Below, piece after piece: positions 35,019-43,121 of a stretch of 64,000 nucleotides of DNA. Position numbers and translations under genes: made by a program. This DNA is from Mesorhizobium muleiense (GTDB lineage: Bacteria; Pseudomonadota; Alphaproteobacteria; Rhizobiales; Rhizobiaceae): positions 483,091 through 547,090 of the forward strand of contig NZ_FNEE01000001.1 of the NCBI RefSeq assembly GCF_900099905.1, written 5' to 3'. Under the pieces are notes generated by a model. The model made no database searches, was not told where the DNA came from, and worked only from the letters and a program-made list of their open reading frames with translations. Position 1 is the stretch's first letter, and every line of letters starts with the position of its first letter.

Positions 35019-35318
35019 ATGAAAACGCTTCGCTCCCACTTCCCAACCGCGACACTTGCTCTCTGCGCTGCCGGTCTGTTTGCGTCGCAGGCGACGGCGC
35101 TGCCGGTCGTCGTGCCCGAGCAGAACCGGCCGATCGTCCTGGCCGCCTCCGACTGCTACGCGATCGGTCAGCAGGTCGCCGAGCAGAATGGCGGCACGCT
35201 GGCCAAGGCGTCGCAGTCGACGCGCGGTGGCCAGCCGGTCTGCGTCATCGTCGTGCTGGTTCCGGGCAAGGATGGGCAGCGTCCGCGCCGCACGGAGATC
35301 GTCGTTCCGCTGAACTGA
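35019..35318 (+). CDS. feuN: FeuN-like small periplasmic modulator of FeuPQ
   Basis: A 99-residue exported protein with a signal peptide (about 1-28, ending ATA) and a short periplasmic domain (PVVVPEQNRPIVLAASDCYA, then GGQPVCVIVVLVPGKDG) with two cysteines. It lies 87 bp before the feuP homologue. In S. meliloti a small periplasmic protein, FeuN, is encoded at this position and restrains the sensor FeuQ. The assignment rests on position, size and export signal more than on recalled sequence. AGGA lies 8 bases before the ATG. Confidence 0.6.
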   Translation: MKTLRSHFPTATLALCAAGLFASQATALPVVVPEQNRPIVLAASDCYAIGQQVAEQNGGTLAKASQSTRGGQPVCVIVVLVPGKDGQRPRRTEIVVPLN

Positions 35319-35405
35319 TGCCTGCCGTATCCTAGGCGCTGGAATCGGCCTATATCTGACTTCCAGCTCCTCAACAGGCCGATTCCTCAACTGGTATGAT
35401 CCCAT

Positions 35406-36071
35406 ATGCGCGTACTCGTTGTCGAAGATGACAAGGACCTGAACCGGCAGATATCCGACGCGCTGGTCGATGCCGGCTATGTTGTCGACCGGGCTTTCGA
35501 CGGTGAGGAAGGGCATTTCCTCGGCGACACTGAGCCCTATGACGCCGTGGTGCTCGACATCGGCTTGCCGCAGATGGACGGCATCAGCGTGGTCGAACGC
35601 TGGCGGCGCGGCGGCCGCAAGATGCCTGTCCTGATTTTGACGGCGCGCGATCGCTGGAGCGACAAGGTCTCCGGCATCGACGCCGGCGCCGACGATTATG
35701 TCACCAAGCCGTTCCACATCGAAGAGGTGCTGGCCAGGGTCCGAGCGCTCATCCGGCGCGCGGCCGGCCATGCGTCGTCCGAACTGACCTGCGGACCGCT
35801 GCGGCTCGACACCAAAGCCTCCAAGGCCGATGTCGACGGCGTGCCGTTGAAGCTGACGTCGCACGAATTTCGCTTGCTTGCCTATCTGATGCACCATATG
35901 GGCGAGGTCGTGTCCCGAACCGAGTTGGTCGAGCACCTTTACGATCAGGATTTCGACCGCGATTCCAACACAATCGAGGTCTTTGTCGGGCGGCTTCGCA
36001 AGAAGATGGGCATCGACATGATAGAAACCGTTCGCGGCATGGGCTATCGGATGCGTGAGCCGGAGGCGTAA
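35406..36071 (+). CDS. feuP: FeuP, OmpR-family response regulator
   Basis: A 221-residue regulator. The receiver domain (1-115) has acidic DD at 8-9, phospho-acceptor D51 in AVVLDIGLPQMDG and K101-type lysine in YVTKPFHIEE. The winged-helix domain (about 128-220) has LTSHEFRLLAYLMHH and FVGRLRKKMG. FeuP/FeuQ controls cyclic glucan export (ndvA) and is needed for osmoadaptation and symbiosis in S. meliloti. The start of feuQ overlaps its last codons. The EGHFLGDTEPYDAVVLDIGL segment closely matches recalled FeuP. Confidence 0.82.
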   Translation: MRVLVVEDDKDLNRQISDALVDAGYVVDRAFDGEEGHFLGDTEPYDAVVLDIGLPQMDGISVVERWRRGGRKMPVLILTARDRWSDKVSGIDAGADDYVTKPFHIEEVLARVRALIRRAAGHASSELTCGPLRLDTKASKADVDGVPLKLTSHEFRLLAYLMHHMGEVVSRTELVEHLYDQDFDRDSNTIEVFVGRLRKKMGIDMIETVRGMGYRMREPEA

Positions 36072-37506
36072 GGCGGAACCGCTCAGACAGACTGCAAGGA
36101 CGCCGCTTTCACTGCGGTTCGGGCCGCGTTCGCTGGCGTTCCGGGTGATCGCCTTTTCCACGGTCTGGGCTATACTCACCCTGATTGTCATCTTCACGCT
36201 GATCACCACCCTTTATCGCCAGGCGAGCGAGCGCGGTTTCGACAGCCTGCTGTCGGCGCATCTGTTCAATCTGATCGGCTCGGTCGGCGTGTCCGAAGGC
36301 GGTTCGCTGACCGGCGCTCCCGACCTGGGCGACCTTCGGTTCTCGGAGCCGAATTCCGGCTGGTACTGGTCGGTGGAGCCTGCGTCGGAAGGCGTGAGTG
36401 GTGAGTTGCACTCCTCCTCGATGACCAAGGCGATCCTGTCGCCAAGCGTCGCCGAGGTTCCTTTCAATGCCAGCTTCCAGCGCAGCTATACGACAGAAGG
36501 CATCGATGGCGAGGAACTGGAGGTGTTCGAGAGCGAGTTCGTTCTCGACGCGAAAAATCGCGCAGCGCGCTTCCGCGTCATGGGCAACCGGACCGAGCTC
36601 GAGCAGGAGATAAGCGCCTTTCAGCGTCGCCTGCTGACCTATCTTTCGCTGTTCGGCGTCGGCATGATCGCCATCAACGCCATCGCCATCCTGCTGGGCC
36701 TGCAGCCATTGCGCCGGGTCAGGGACGCTCTCGCCATGGTGCGCGAAGGAACCGCGCAAAAGCTCGACGGTCGCTTCCCTGCCGAGATCGAGCCGCTCGC
36801 CAACGAGACCAACGCGTTGATCGAAAACAACAAGCGTATCGTCGAGCGCTCGCGGACGCAGGTCGGCAACCTCGCCCATTCGCTGAAGACGCCGCTGGCG
36901 GTGCTGATCAACGAGGGACGGGCGCTCGGCGGCGCCAAGGGCCAGCTCATAGCCGAACAGGCCGCCTCGATGCAGAAGCAGATCGACCATTATCTGCAGC
37001 GCGCCCGCGTTGCGGCGCAACGTGACAGCGTCGTCTACCGCACGCCGGTGGCGCCGCTGGTCCAGCGCATGGTGCGCGTGCTGCAAAAACTCAATCCGCA
37101 GACCGCTCTCTCGCTTTCGCTGCCGGCAGTCGATATCGTCTTTGCCGGCGAACGCGAGGATCTGGAAGAATTGCTTGGCAATTTGCTCGACAACGCCATG
37201 AAATGGGCAAAGAGCGCGGTCGCGGTATCGGTGGCGCCAATCCCCGGCAAGAAGACTGGCTCCGGCAAGGAGGGTGCTGTCGTCCTGTTCGAGATCAGCA
37301 TCGAGGATGACGGCCCGGGCATTCCAGAAGACAAGGCACGCGAGGCGCTGAAGCGCGGACGGCGTCTCGACGAGACAAGGCCGGGCACCGGGCTTGGACT
37401 TGCCATTGTCGCCGACCTCGTCAACGAATACGGAGGCGTTCTGGCTCTGGAACGGTCCAGCATGGGCGGGTTGAAGGCGGTGGTTCGATTGCGGAGCCTT
37501 CACTAA
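36055..37506 (+). CDS. feuQ: FeuQ, membrane sensor histidine kinase
   Basis: A 483-residue kinase starting at a GTG inside the feuP end. The first membrane segment is about 28-52 (IAFSTVWAILTLIVIFTLIT) and the second about 196-218, enclosing a periplasmic sensor domain (SVEPASEGVSGELHSSSMTK region). A HAMP-like linker follows, then HisKA with the acceptor in VGNLAHSLKTPLAVL and HATPase_c with NLLDNAMKWAK, DDGPGIP and GTGLGLAIVADL. It signals to FeuP. The overlap with feuP implies coupled translation. Input is thought to be restrained by FeuN. Confidence 0.82.
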   Translation: MSRRRKAEPLRQTARTPLSLRFGPRSLAFRVIAFSTVWAILTLIVIFTLITTLYRQASERGFDSLLSAHLFNLIGSVGVSEGGSLTGAPDLGDLRFSEPNSGWYWSVEPASEGVSGELHSSSMTKAILSPSVAEVPFNASFQRSYTTEGIDGEELEVFESEFVLDAKNRAARFRVMGNRTELEQEISAFQRRLLTYLSLFGVGMIAINAIAILLGLQPLRRVRDALAMVREGTAQKLDGRFPAEIEPLANETNALIENNKRIVERSRTQVGNLAHSLKTPLAVLINEGRALGGAKGQLIAEQAASMQKQIDHYLQRARVAAQRDSVVYRTPVAPLVQRMVRVLQKLNPQTALSLSLPAVDIVFAGEREDLEELLGNLLDNAMKWAKSAVAVSVAPIPGKKTGSGKEGAVVLFEISIEDDGPGIPEDKAREALKRGRRLDETRPGTGLGLAIVADLVNEYGGVLALERSSMGGLKAVVRLRSLH

Positions 37507-37608
37507 TGCATGTCGCGCAAAAGTGTGCAGCGGTTTTGCGATAACGACAAGCGTAAAAACAACAACCTGAAGCGCGTCGCATGAGGCCGGCCAAACGCGA
37601 CGCGCTTT
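37506..37608. repeat. Family B two-hairpin repeat (copy after feuQ)
   Basis: The first hairpin (37506-37553) pairs GTCGCGCAAAA with TTTTGCGATAACGAC around GTGTGCAGCGG. The second (37570-37608) pairs AAGCGCGTCGC with GCGACGCGCTT. The same two hairpins in the same order appear at 38244-38358. It lies between feuQ and a lipoprotein gene. Confidence 0.8.
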
Positions 37609-37788
37609 AGGCCTATGCTTTTTGCTGGGCCGGTCGACATTGATCGACAGTGCGTGATATGGCGGCATGTCGACTGGTCCCGGAGCCGTCGGCCGCGGCC
37701 AAATTTCCGACAAACATCGACACTATGGCCACGCCGACTTCCCCGATGGCGCGGCCCCCAGCTTTAACTCAAGAGACCGGTTTTTGGC

Positions 37789-38229
37789 ATGAAGATTCGC
37801 GTCGCGCTCGTCTCCGCACTGCTGGCCGTTTCCGGCTGCACGACGCTGGGCAGGAACCCTGGCCCCACGGTGGCGCCGCAGCCGGCCGCAACGCCGCCAA
37901 GTGAAGGCAAGATCGCGACGACGGTCATTTCCGCCATGGGCGGCGGCCTCGTCAGCGGATCGATCGGTACCGGCTTGAGCGGCCCCGAAAAGCGCAAGGC
38001 GCTGGAGGCGGAATACAGGGCGCTCGAGTACACGGCGAGCAGCCAGAAGGTGACGTGGAAGAGCGATCGGTCGGCGCATTACGGTGAAGTCGTGCCCGCC
38101 CAGCCCTATCGTGTCGGCTCGCAGGACTGCCGACAATACACCCATACGGTGTTTACCGGCGCCGCCGGCGCCACCGCGCGCGGAACCGCTTGCCGCAACG
38201 CCGATGGCAGCTGGACGCCGCTGACGTAA
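37789..38229 (+). CDS. Outer-membrane lipoprotein of the 17-kDa surface antigen type
   Basis: A 146-residue lipoprotein with the lipobox VSGC (cysteine about residue 17). The glycine-rich segment MGGGLVSGSIGTGLSG (about 50-65) is the glycine-zipper hallmark of Rickettsia 17-kDa antigen/SlyB-type proteins. The C-terminal domain (GEVVPAQPYRVGSQDCRQYT, then GTACRNADGSW) has two cysteines and is typical of alphaproteobacterial surface antigens. It is flanked on both sides by family B repeats, 180 and 15 bp away. The precise role in the envelope is unknown. Confidence 0.8.
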   Translation: MKIRVALVSALLAVSGCTTLGRNPGPTVAPQPAATPPSEGKIATTVISAMGGGLVSGSIGTGLSGPEKRKALEAEYRALEYTASSQKVTWKSDRSAHYGEVVPAQPYRVGSQDCRQYTHTVFTGAAGATARGTACRNADGSWTPLT

Positions 38230-38243
38230 CGACCGGCCGGATA

Positions 38244-38358
38244 GTGCATGTCGCGCAAAAGCATGCCCCCGGGGTGTGCGGCGGTTTTGCGATGACGACA
38301 TGCATGAAAACAACTATCTAAGGCGCGTCGCATGACGTCGGTCGATCGCGACGCGCTT
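38244..38358. repeat. Family B two-hairpin repeat (copy before ccmI)
   Basis: GCATGTCGCGCAAAA pairs with TTTTGCGATGACGACATGC (38246-38303), around a GC-rich loop that is longer than in the first copy. GGCGCGTCGC then pairs with GCGACGCGCTT (38321-38358). This is the best-preserved copy in the window. Confidence 0.8.
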
Positions 38359-38462
38359 AAGGTCCGGTTGACATCAATCAAGGACATGCGACGCATCTGC
38401 CGTCAAAGCGTCGCAGGACGCCTGTGTTGGCAGGGCAGGGCTCTGCCGTTATTGGAAGAAGC

Positions 38463-39593
38463 ATGCTGTTCTGGGTCATAGCCGCCATTCTCACGCTGGG
38501 TGCAAGCCTGGCGGTTCTGCTGCCGCTGGCCGGCGGCCCGAAGGGTGGTTCGGCGAGCAGCGATCATGACCTTGAAGTCTATCGCGACCAGCTGTCCGAG
38601 CTTGACCGCGACGTGGCGCGTGGCCTGATCCAGCCGGCGGAGGCCGAAGAGGCGCGTGCGGAGATCGCCCGTCGCATCCTTCGCCTGGACAATGCCGCCG
38701 ACAAGGCAGCGGCGCGGCCATCGATGGCGACCAGGCTGGTTGCGACGGCTGCGGTCCTGGCGGTCCCGCTGGTCAGCTGGGGCTTGTACAGCCAACTCGG
38801 CTCGCCCGATCTGCCGTCGCAGCCGCTCAGCGAGCGACTGGCCAAGAATCCCGCCGACAGTTCGGTCGACGAACTGGTGGCACGCGCCGAGGCCCACCTT
38901 GCCGCCAACCCGTCCGATGGCAGGGGTTGGGACGTACTGGCGCCAATCTATCTGCGCATGCAGCGGTTCTCCGACGCGGTGACGGCGTACCGCAACGCCA
39001 TTCGCCTCGACGGCGACAGCGCAGCCCGCCAGGCCGGCCTCGGCGAGGCGATCGCCAGCGAAGCGGGCGGCATTGTCTCGTCCGATGCTCAGGCCGCCTT
39101 CGAGGCGGCGCTGAAGCTCGATCCGTCGAATCCGAAGGCCAGCTTTTATCTGGCGATGAGCATGGCGCAGGAAGGCCGCATCGAGGAGGCGACGATTGGC
39201 TGGCAGAAAATGCTCGCGGCCTTGCCACAGGACTCGCCCTGGCGCGGCGCCGTCGAGCAGGCACTGGCCGAATCCGCCAGGCGCAGCGTCGCTTCGGGAG
39301 TGCCTGCAAAAGGCCCGAACGCCGGGGATGTCGATGCCGCCGCGTCGATGTCGCCGCAGGATAGGGAAGCGATGATCAACACCATGGTTGCGGGGCTTGA
39401 TGAAAAACTGCGGCAAAACCCGCGCGATGTGGAGGGATGGATGCAGCTTATTCGTTCCTATGTCGTGCTGGGCAAGGCCGATCAGGCGCGCGACGCGCTC
39501 AATCGCGGTATCGCCGTTTTTGGCCCCGATAGTGACGAAGCGAAGAAATTCACCGCCTTTGCCGTCTCGCTTGGCCTGACGGCGACGGAGTAA
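38463..39593 (+). CDS. ccmI: Cytochrome c biogenesis protein CcmI (CycH)
   Basis: A 376-residue protein that holds apocytochrome c for haem ligation by CcmF/CcmH. Two membrane segments lie at about 2-22 and 95-115, with a cytoplasmic loop containing DLEVYRDQLSELDRDVARGL, the CcmI signature. Three or so TPR-like repeats fill the periplasmic part (GWDVLAPIYLRMQRFSDAVT, then SFYLAMSMAQEGRIEEATIG). The ATG at 38463 follows a GGAAGAAGC site. It is the first gene of the ccmI-ccmE-ccmF-ccmH operon (cycHJKL in rhizobia), with the next start 3 bp after its stop. Confidence 0.92.
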   Translation: MLFWVIAAILTLGASLAVLLPLAGGPKGGSASSDHDLEVYRDQLSELDRDVARGLIQPAEAEEARAEIARRILRLDNAADKAAARPSMATRLVATAAVLAVPLVSWGLYSQLGSPDLPSQPLSERLAKNPADSSVDELVARAEAHLAANPSDGRGWDVLAPIYLRMQRFSDAVTAYRNAIRLDGDSAARQAGLGEAIASEAGGIVSSDAQAAFEAALKLDPSNPKASFYLAMSMAQEGRIEEATIGWQKMLAALPQDSPWRGAVEQALAESARRSVASGVPAKGPNAGDVDAAASMSPQDREAMINTMVAGLDEKLRQNPRDVEGWMQLIRSYVVLGKADQARDALNRGIAVFGPDSDEAKKFTAFAVSLGLTATE

Positions 39594-39596
39594 AAA

Positions 39597-40037
39597 ATGA
39601 CGCGCAAGCAGAGACGACTGTCGGTGATCGCCGGAGGGTTGGCCTTCCTCGGTGCCGCCACCGGCCTGACCTTCTACGCGCTCGGCCAGAAGGCCTCCTA
39701 CTTCTACATGCCCGCCGATCTGACCACCGCCAGCCTGCAGCCCGGGCAGCGTATCAGGCTCGGCGGCCTCGTCGAAAAAGGCACGATCGAGCGCGGTCAG
39801 GGGACCACCGTCGCCTTTTCGGTGACCGACAACCAGAAGCAGGTCAAGGTTACCTACACCGGCATTCTTCCCGACCTTTTCCGCGAGGAGCAGGGCGTCA
39901 TCACTGAAGGCATTTTTCGCCCGGACGGCGTCTTCGTCGCCGACAGCGTGCTGGCCAAGCACGACGAGAACTACATGCCCAAGGAGGTGGCCGACGGCCT
40001 CAAATCCAGGGGCGTGTGGCAGGAGAGCAAAAAGTGA
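39597..40037 (+). CDS. ccmE: Haem chaperone CcmE (CycJ)
   Basis: A 146-residue periplasmic, membrane-anchored haem chaperone. The N-terminal anchor is at about 9-29 and the OB-fold follows ([20 protein letters not shown], then [16 protein letters not shown]). The histidine that binds haem covalently is in the [11 protein letters not shown] motif (about 122). It carries haem from CcmABC to CcmF/H. The length is typical of the family. It starts 3 bp after ccmI and is followed by a 105-bp gap with an inserted palindromic repeat. Confidence 0.94.
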   Translation: MTRKQRRLSVIAGGLAFLGAATGLTFYALGQKASYFYMPADLTTASLQPGQRIRLGGLVEKGTIERGQGTTVAFSVTDNQKQVKVTYTGILPDLFREEQGVITEGIFRPDGVFVADSVLAKHDENYMPKEVADGLKSRGVWQESKK

Positions 40038-40045
40038 CTAAGCAG

Positions 40046-40104
40046 GTTCCGCAAAAGCCTGCCCTCGGGCTTGACACGAGGGTTCCGACGGTTTTGCGGC
40101 AAGA
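40046..40104. repeat. Family B-type hairpin inside the ccm operon
   Basis: GGTTCCGCAAAA and a TTTTGCGGCAAG arm flank a GC-rich core with CCCTCGGGCTTGACACGAGGG, itself an inverted pair. The CAAAA/TTTTG arms follow the family B pattern. It separates ccmE from ccmF, genes that are commonly contiguous. Confidence 0.6.
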
Positions 40105-40142
40105 CCCTGCGGCAAAACAAAAACCTGGCGGGCTTGGCCACA

Positions 40143-42134
40143 ATGGTTGAAACCGGACATTTCGCGCTGGTCCTGGCGTTCGCGCTGTCTTTGGTGCAGG
40201 CGCTGGTGCCGCTGTTCGGCGCGCGTATCAACAGCCAGAAGATGATGGCCGTCGGCGGTCCGGTCGCGGTGACCGGCTTCGCCTTGACCGCTCTGTCCTT
40301 CGCGGCGCTGGCGACGGCCTATGCGACGTCCGACTTTTCGGTGGCCAACGTCTGGGACAACTCGCATTCGCTGCAGCCGCTGATCTACAAGATCACCGGC
40401 ACATGGGGTAATCACGAGGGCTCGATGCTGCTCTGGGTGCTGATCCTGAGCTTCTTCGGGGCGCTCGTCGCTGCTTTCGGCAGCAATCTTCCAGCGACCC
40501 TTCGAGCCAACGTGCTGGCCGTGCAAGGCGCGATCGGCGCCACCTTCTTGCTGTTCATCCTGGCGACGTCCAACCCGTTCGCCAGGCTCAATCCGGCGCC
40601 GATCGAGGGCCGCGATCTCAACCCGATCCTGCAGGATCTCGGCCTCGCCATCCATCCGCCGCTGCTCTATCTCGGCTATGTCGGCTTCTCGATCTGCTTT
40701 TCCTTCTCGGTCGCCGCCCTCATCGAAGGCCGCATCGACGCGTCCTGGGCGCGCTGGGTGCGGCCATGGACGCTGGTCGCGTGGATGTTCCTGACCGGCG
40801 GCATCGCCATGGGTTCCTACTGGGCCTATTACGAACTTGGCTGGGGCGGTTTCTGGTTCTGGGATCCGGTCGAGAACGCCTCGTTCATGCCTTGGCTGGC
40901 CGGCACCGCGCTGCTCCATTCGGCGATCGTCATGGAAAAGCGCTCGGCCCTGAAGATCTGGACGCTGTTGCTGGCGATCCTGACCTTCTCGCTGTCGCTG
41001 CTCGGCACCTTCCTGGTGCGCTCCGGCGTGCTCACCTCCGTCCACGCCTTCGCCACCGATCCGACGCGCGGCGTGTTCATTCTCTGCATCCTGACACTGT
41101 TCATCGGCGGATCACTGGCGTTGTTCGCCTTTCGCGCCTCGAGGTTGACGGCCGGCGGCCTGTTTCATCCGATCTCGCGCGAAGGGGCGCTGGTCCTCAA
41201 CAATCTGTTCCTGACCACGGCCACCGCCACCGTGCTGATCGGCACGCTCTATCCGCTGGTCGTCGAGGCAGTTTCGGCCGACAAGATTTCGGTCGGCGCG
41301 CCGTTCTTCAACCTGACGTTCGGCCCGCTGATGGTGCCGCTCCTGGTCGCGGTTCCGTTCGGGCCGCTGCTGGCCTGGAAGCGCGGCGATATTTTCGCCG
41401 TCGCCCAGCGGCTGATGGCGGCCTTCGCCGCCGCGCTTCTGGCCGTGCTGGTGACGGCCTTGTTCATCGACGGCTCGTCGGTGTTCGCTGCACTTGGCGT
41501 CGGCCTGGCCTTCTGGCTGATCTGCGGCGCGCTCACCGATATTGCCGTCAAGTCCGGCCTTGGCAGTGTCGCGCCCGGCGTCATGCTCAGTCGCTTCGCC
41601 GGCCTGCCGCGTTCGGTCTTCGGCACCGCGCTCGCCCATCTCGGTCTTGGGCTGACGACGCTGGGCATCGTCGGCACACTTTGCTTCGGCACCGAGAAGA
41701 TACTGTCGATGCGTGCCGGCGAGACCGTGCAACTGTCCGGCCACACACTGCGCTTCGAAGGGCTTTATCCGGCCCAGGGGCCTAACTACAGCGAGGATCG
41801 CGGCCGCTTCGCCCTGCTCGGCGCCGATGGAAGCACCACCGCCGTGATCACCTCGTCCAAGCGCTCCTATCCGGTCCGGCAGATGACGACGACCGAGTCG
41901 GGTATCAAGACGATCGGTTTCAGCCAGCTCTACCTATCGCTTGGCGACGAGGCGACCGACGGCTCCGTCGTGGTGCGGCTGTGGTGGAAGCCGCTGGTGA
42001 CGCTGATCTGGGGCGGCGCCCTTGTCATGATGGCAGGTGCTGCGATGTCGCTGATGGACCGGCGGCTGCGCGTCGGCGCACCGTCGCGCCGCCGCAGATC
42101 GGCGGGCGCCATGCCTTCGGCGAGCCTGCCATGA
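40143..42134 (+). CDS. ccmF: Cytochrome c haem lyase subunit CcmF (CycK)
   Basis: A 663-residue membrane protein with about 15 hydrophobic segments that ligates haem to apocytochrome c with CcmH/CcmI. The tryptophan-rich WWD motif is [19 protein letters not shown] (about 233-251), with Phe in place of one Trp. The conserved [14 protein letters not shown] segment [20 protein letters not shown] precedes it. I took the ATG at 40143 ([17 protein letters not shown]); the upstream open frame is repeat-derived. Its stop overlaps the ccmH start by 4 bases. Confidence 0.95.
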   Translation: MVETGHFALVLAFALSLVQALVPLFGARINSQKMMAVGGPVAVTGFALTALSFAALATAYATSDFSVANVWDNSHSLQPLIYKITGTWGNHEGSMLLWVLILSFFGALVAAFGSNLPATLRANVLAVQGAIGATFLLFILATSNPFARLNPAPIEGRDLNPILQDLGLAIHPPLLYLGYVGFSICFSFSVAALIEGRIDASWARWVRPWTLVAWMFLTGGIAMGSYWAYYELGWGGFWFWDPVENASFMPWLAGTALLHSAIVMEKRSALKIWTLLLAILTFSLSLLGTFLVRSGVLTSVHAFATDPTRGVFILCILTLFIGGSLALFAFRASRLTAGGLFHPISREGALVLNNLFLTTATATVLIGTLYPLVVEAVSADKISVGAPFFNLTFGPLMVPLLVAVPFGPLLAWKRGDIFAVAQRLMAAFAAALLAVLVTALFIDGSSVFAALGVGLAFWLICGALTDIAVKSGLGSVAPGVMLSRFAGLPRSVFGTALAHLGLGLTTLGIVGTLCFGTEKILSMRAGETVQLSGHTLRFEGLYPAQGPNYSEDRGRFALLGADGSTTAVITSSKRSYPVRQMTTTESGIKTIGFSQLYLSLGDEATDGSVVVRLWWKPLVTLIWGGALVMMAGAAMSLMDRRLRVGAPSRRRRSAGAMPSASLP

Positions 42135-42595
42135 CCGCAAGAATTTCGCTGGCCTCCCTGATCCTGCTGCTGACGCTGTTGTTTGCCGGCGCCGCACTTG
42201 CGGTGAAACCGGACGAGGTTCTGGCCGACCCGGCGCTCGAGGCGCGGGCGCGGACGCTTTCGGAAGAGCTGCGCTGCATGGTTTGCCAGAACCAGTCGAT
42301 CGACGAATCCGATGCCGACCTTGCCCGCGACCTGCGCGTGCTGGTGCGCCAGCGCCTGGTCGCCGGCGATACCGACCGGCAGGTGATCGATTACATCGTT
42401 TCCCGCTACGGCGAGTTCGTGCTGTTGAAGCCGCGCTTCAGCCTGCGCAATGCGCTGTTGTGGGGCACGCCGGTCCTTCTGCTGCTTGCCGGCGGGATTT
42501 TCATCGTGCTGACCGCCCGGTCGCGCCGATCGGCGCCTGCGGCCATGCTCACAGCCGAGGAGAAGGCAGCGTTGGACAAGGTGCTGGGTAACTAA
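42131..42595 (+). CDS. ccmH: Cytochrome c maturation thiol protein CcmH (CycL)
   Basis: A 154-residue periplasmic, membrane-bound thioreductant for apocytochrome c. It has a signal or anchor (about 5-24), the [11 protein letters not shown] redox motif (about 48-58) and a C-terminal membrane helix (about 110-132). CcmH reduces the CxxCH cysteines before haem ligation. It overlaps ccmF by 4 bases, completing the four-gene operon. The length is typical. The following gene on the other strand is an orphan antitoxin with only 71 bp between the stops. Confidence 0.93.
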   Translation: MTARISLASLILLLTLLFAGAALAVKPDEVLADPALEARARTLSEELRCMVCQNQSIDESDADLARDLRVLVRQRLVAGDTDRQVIDYIVSRYGEFVLLKPRFSLRNALLWGTPVLLLLAGGIFIVLTARSRRSAPAAMLTAEEKAALDKVLGN

Positions 42596-42666
42596 TTCGG
42601 CCCGGCCGCCCCGCCGCCAAGGCCACGGCCGTGTCACGATGTCTCGCGACCAGGTGACGAACCGCT

Positions 42667-42936
42667 TCAAGCCTTGTCTGCGCGCCTGGCTTCCGACGCT
42701 TCGATGATGGCGTCGATTTCCGCCATGGCTTCGTCGTGCGGCACGACACGGCCAGCTGCCGCATCGGCCATGCCGCGTTTGATGCCTTCGATGATCTCAA
42801 GCTCGCGATCGACATAGGCCGATATCGCCTCGGCCGCGAGAAAGGATTTGCTGCGCCGCGTGTCGGCGGCGATCCGCTCCAGCTTCAGCTTGGTTTCGGA
42901 CGAAACCCGAATCGTCATGGTGGCGCTTGCGGTCAT
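42667..42936 (-). CDS. Ribbon-helix-helix (CopG-type) antitoxin-like protein, orphan
   Basis: An 89-residue protein. The ribbon-helix-helix domain (about 5-50) is SATMTIRVSSETKLKLERIA followed by RRSKSFLAAEAISAYVDRE. The C-terminal half (GMADAAAGRVVPHDEAMAEI) is the acidic region that in ParD-type antitoxins binds a ParE/RelE toxin. Only 71 bp separate its stop from the ccmH stop, too short for a toxin, and no toxin frame of normal length is seen. It may be a stand-alone repressor. A TGTACA core lies near its start at 42959-42964. The ATG at 42918 is an alternative. Confidence 0.75.
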   Translation of the reverse strand: MTASATMTIRVSSETKLKLERIAADTRRSKSFLAAEAISAYVDRELEIIEGIKRGMADAAAGRVVPHDEAMAEIDAIIEASEARRADKA

Positions 42937-43121
42937 GGTGAAAGCCTTGTGCTGAACTGTGTACAACATAGGGCAACGGGCGGGCGCAACCAAAGGGTTG
43001 GTGCCTGCAAACATTACCAAAGTTTCATGCACTGGAAATGGCGCCGTAATGTGCGCGCCTCTATTTCTCTTGGCCGAGGATGCCGACCGAAGCGCATCCC
43101 TTGAAAGAGGATACGAGACCC

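Noticed and set aside
42549..42669. A hidden or truncated ParE-type toxin downstream of the RHH antitoxin
   Set aside because: The reading frames in the 71-bp gap and into ccmH show no toxin-like sequence (only an Arg/Trp-rich stretch from a TTG start).
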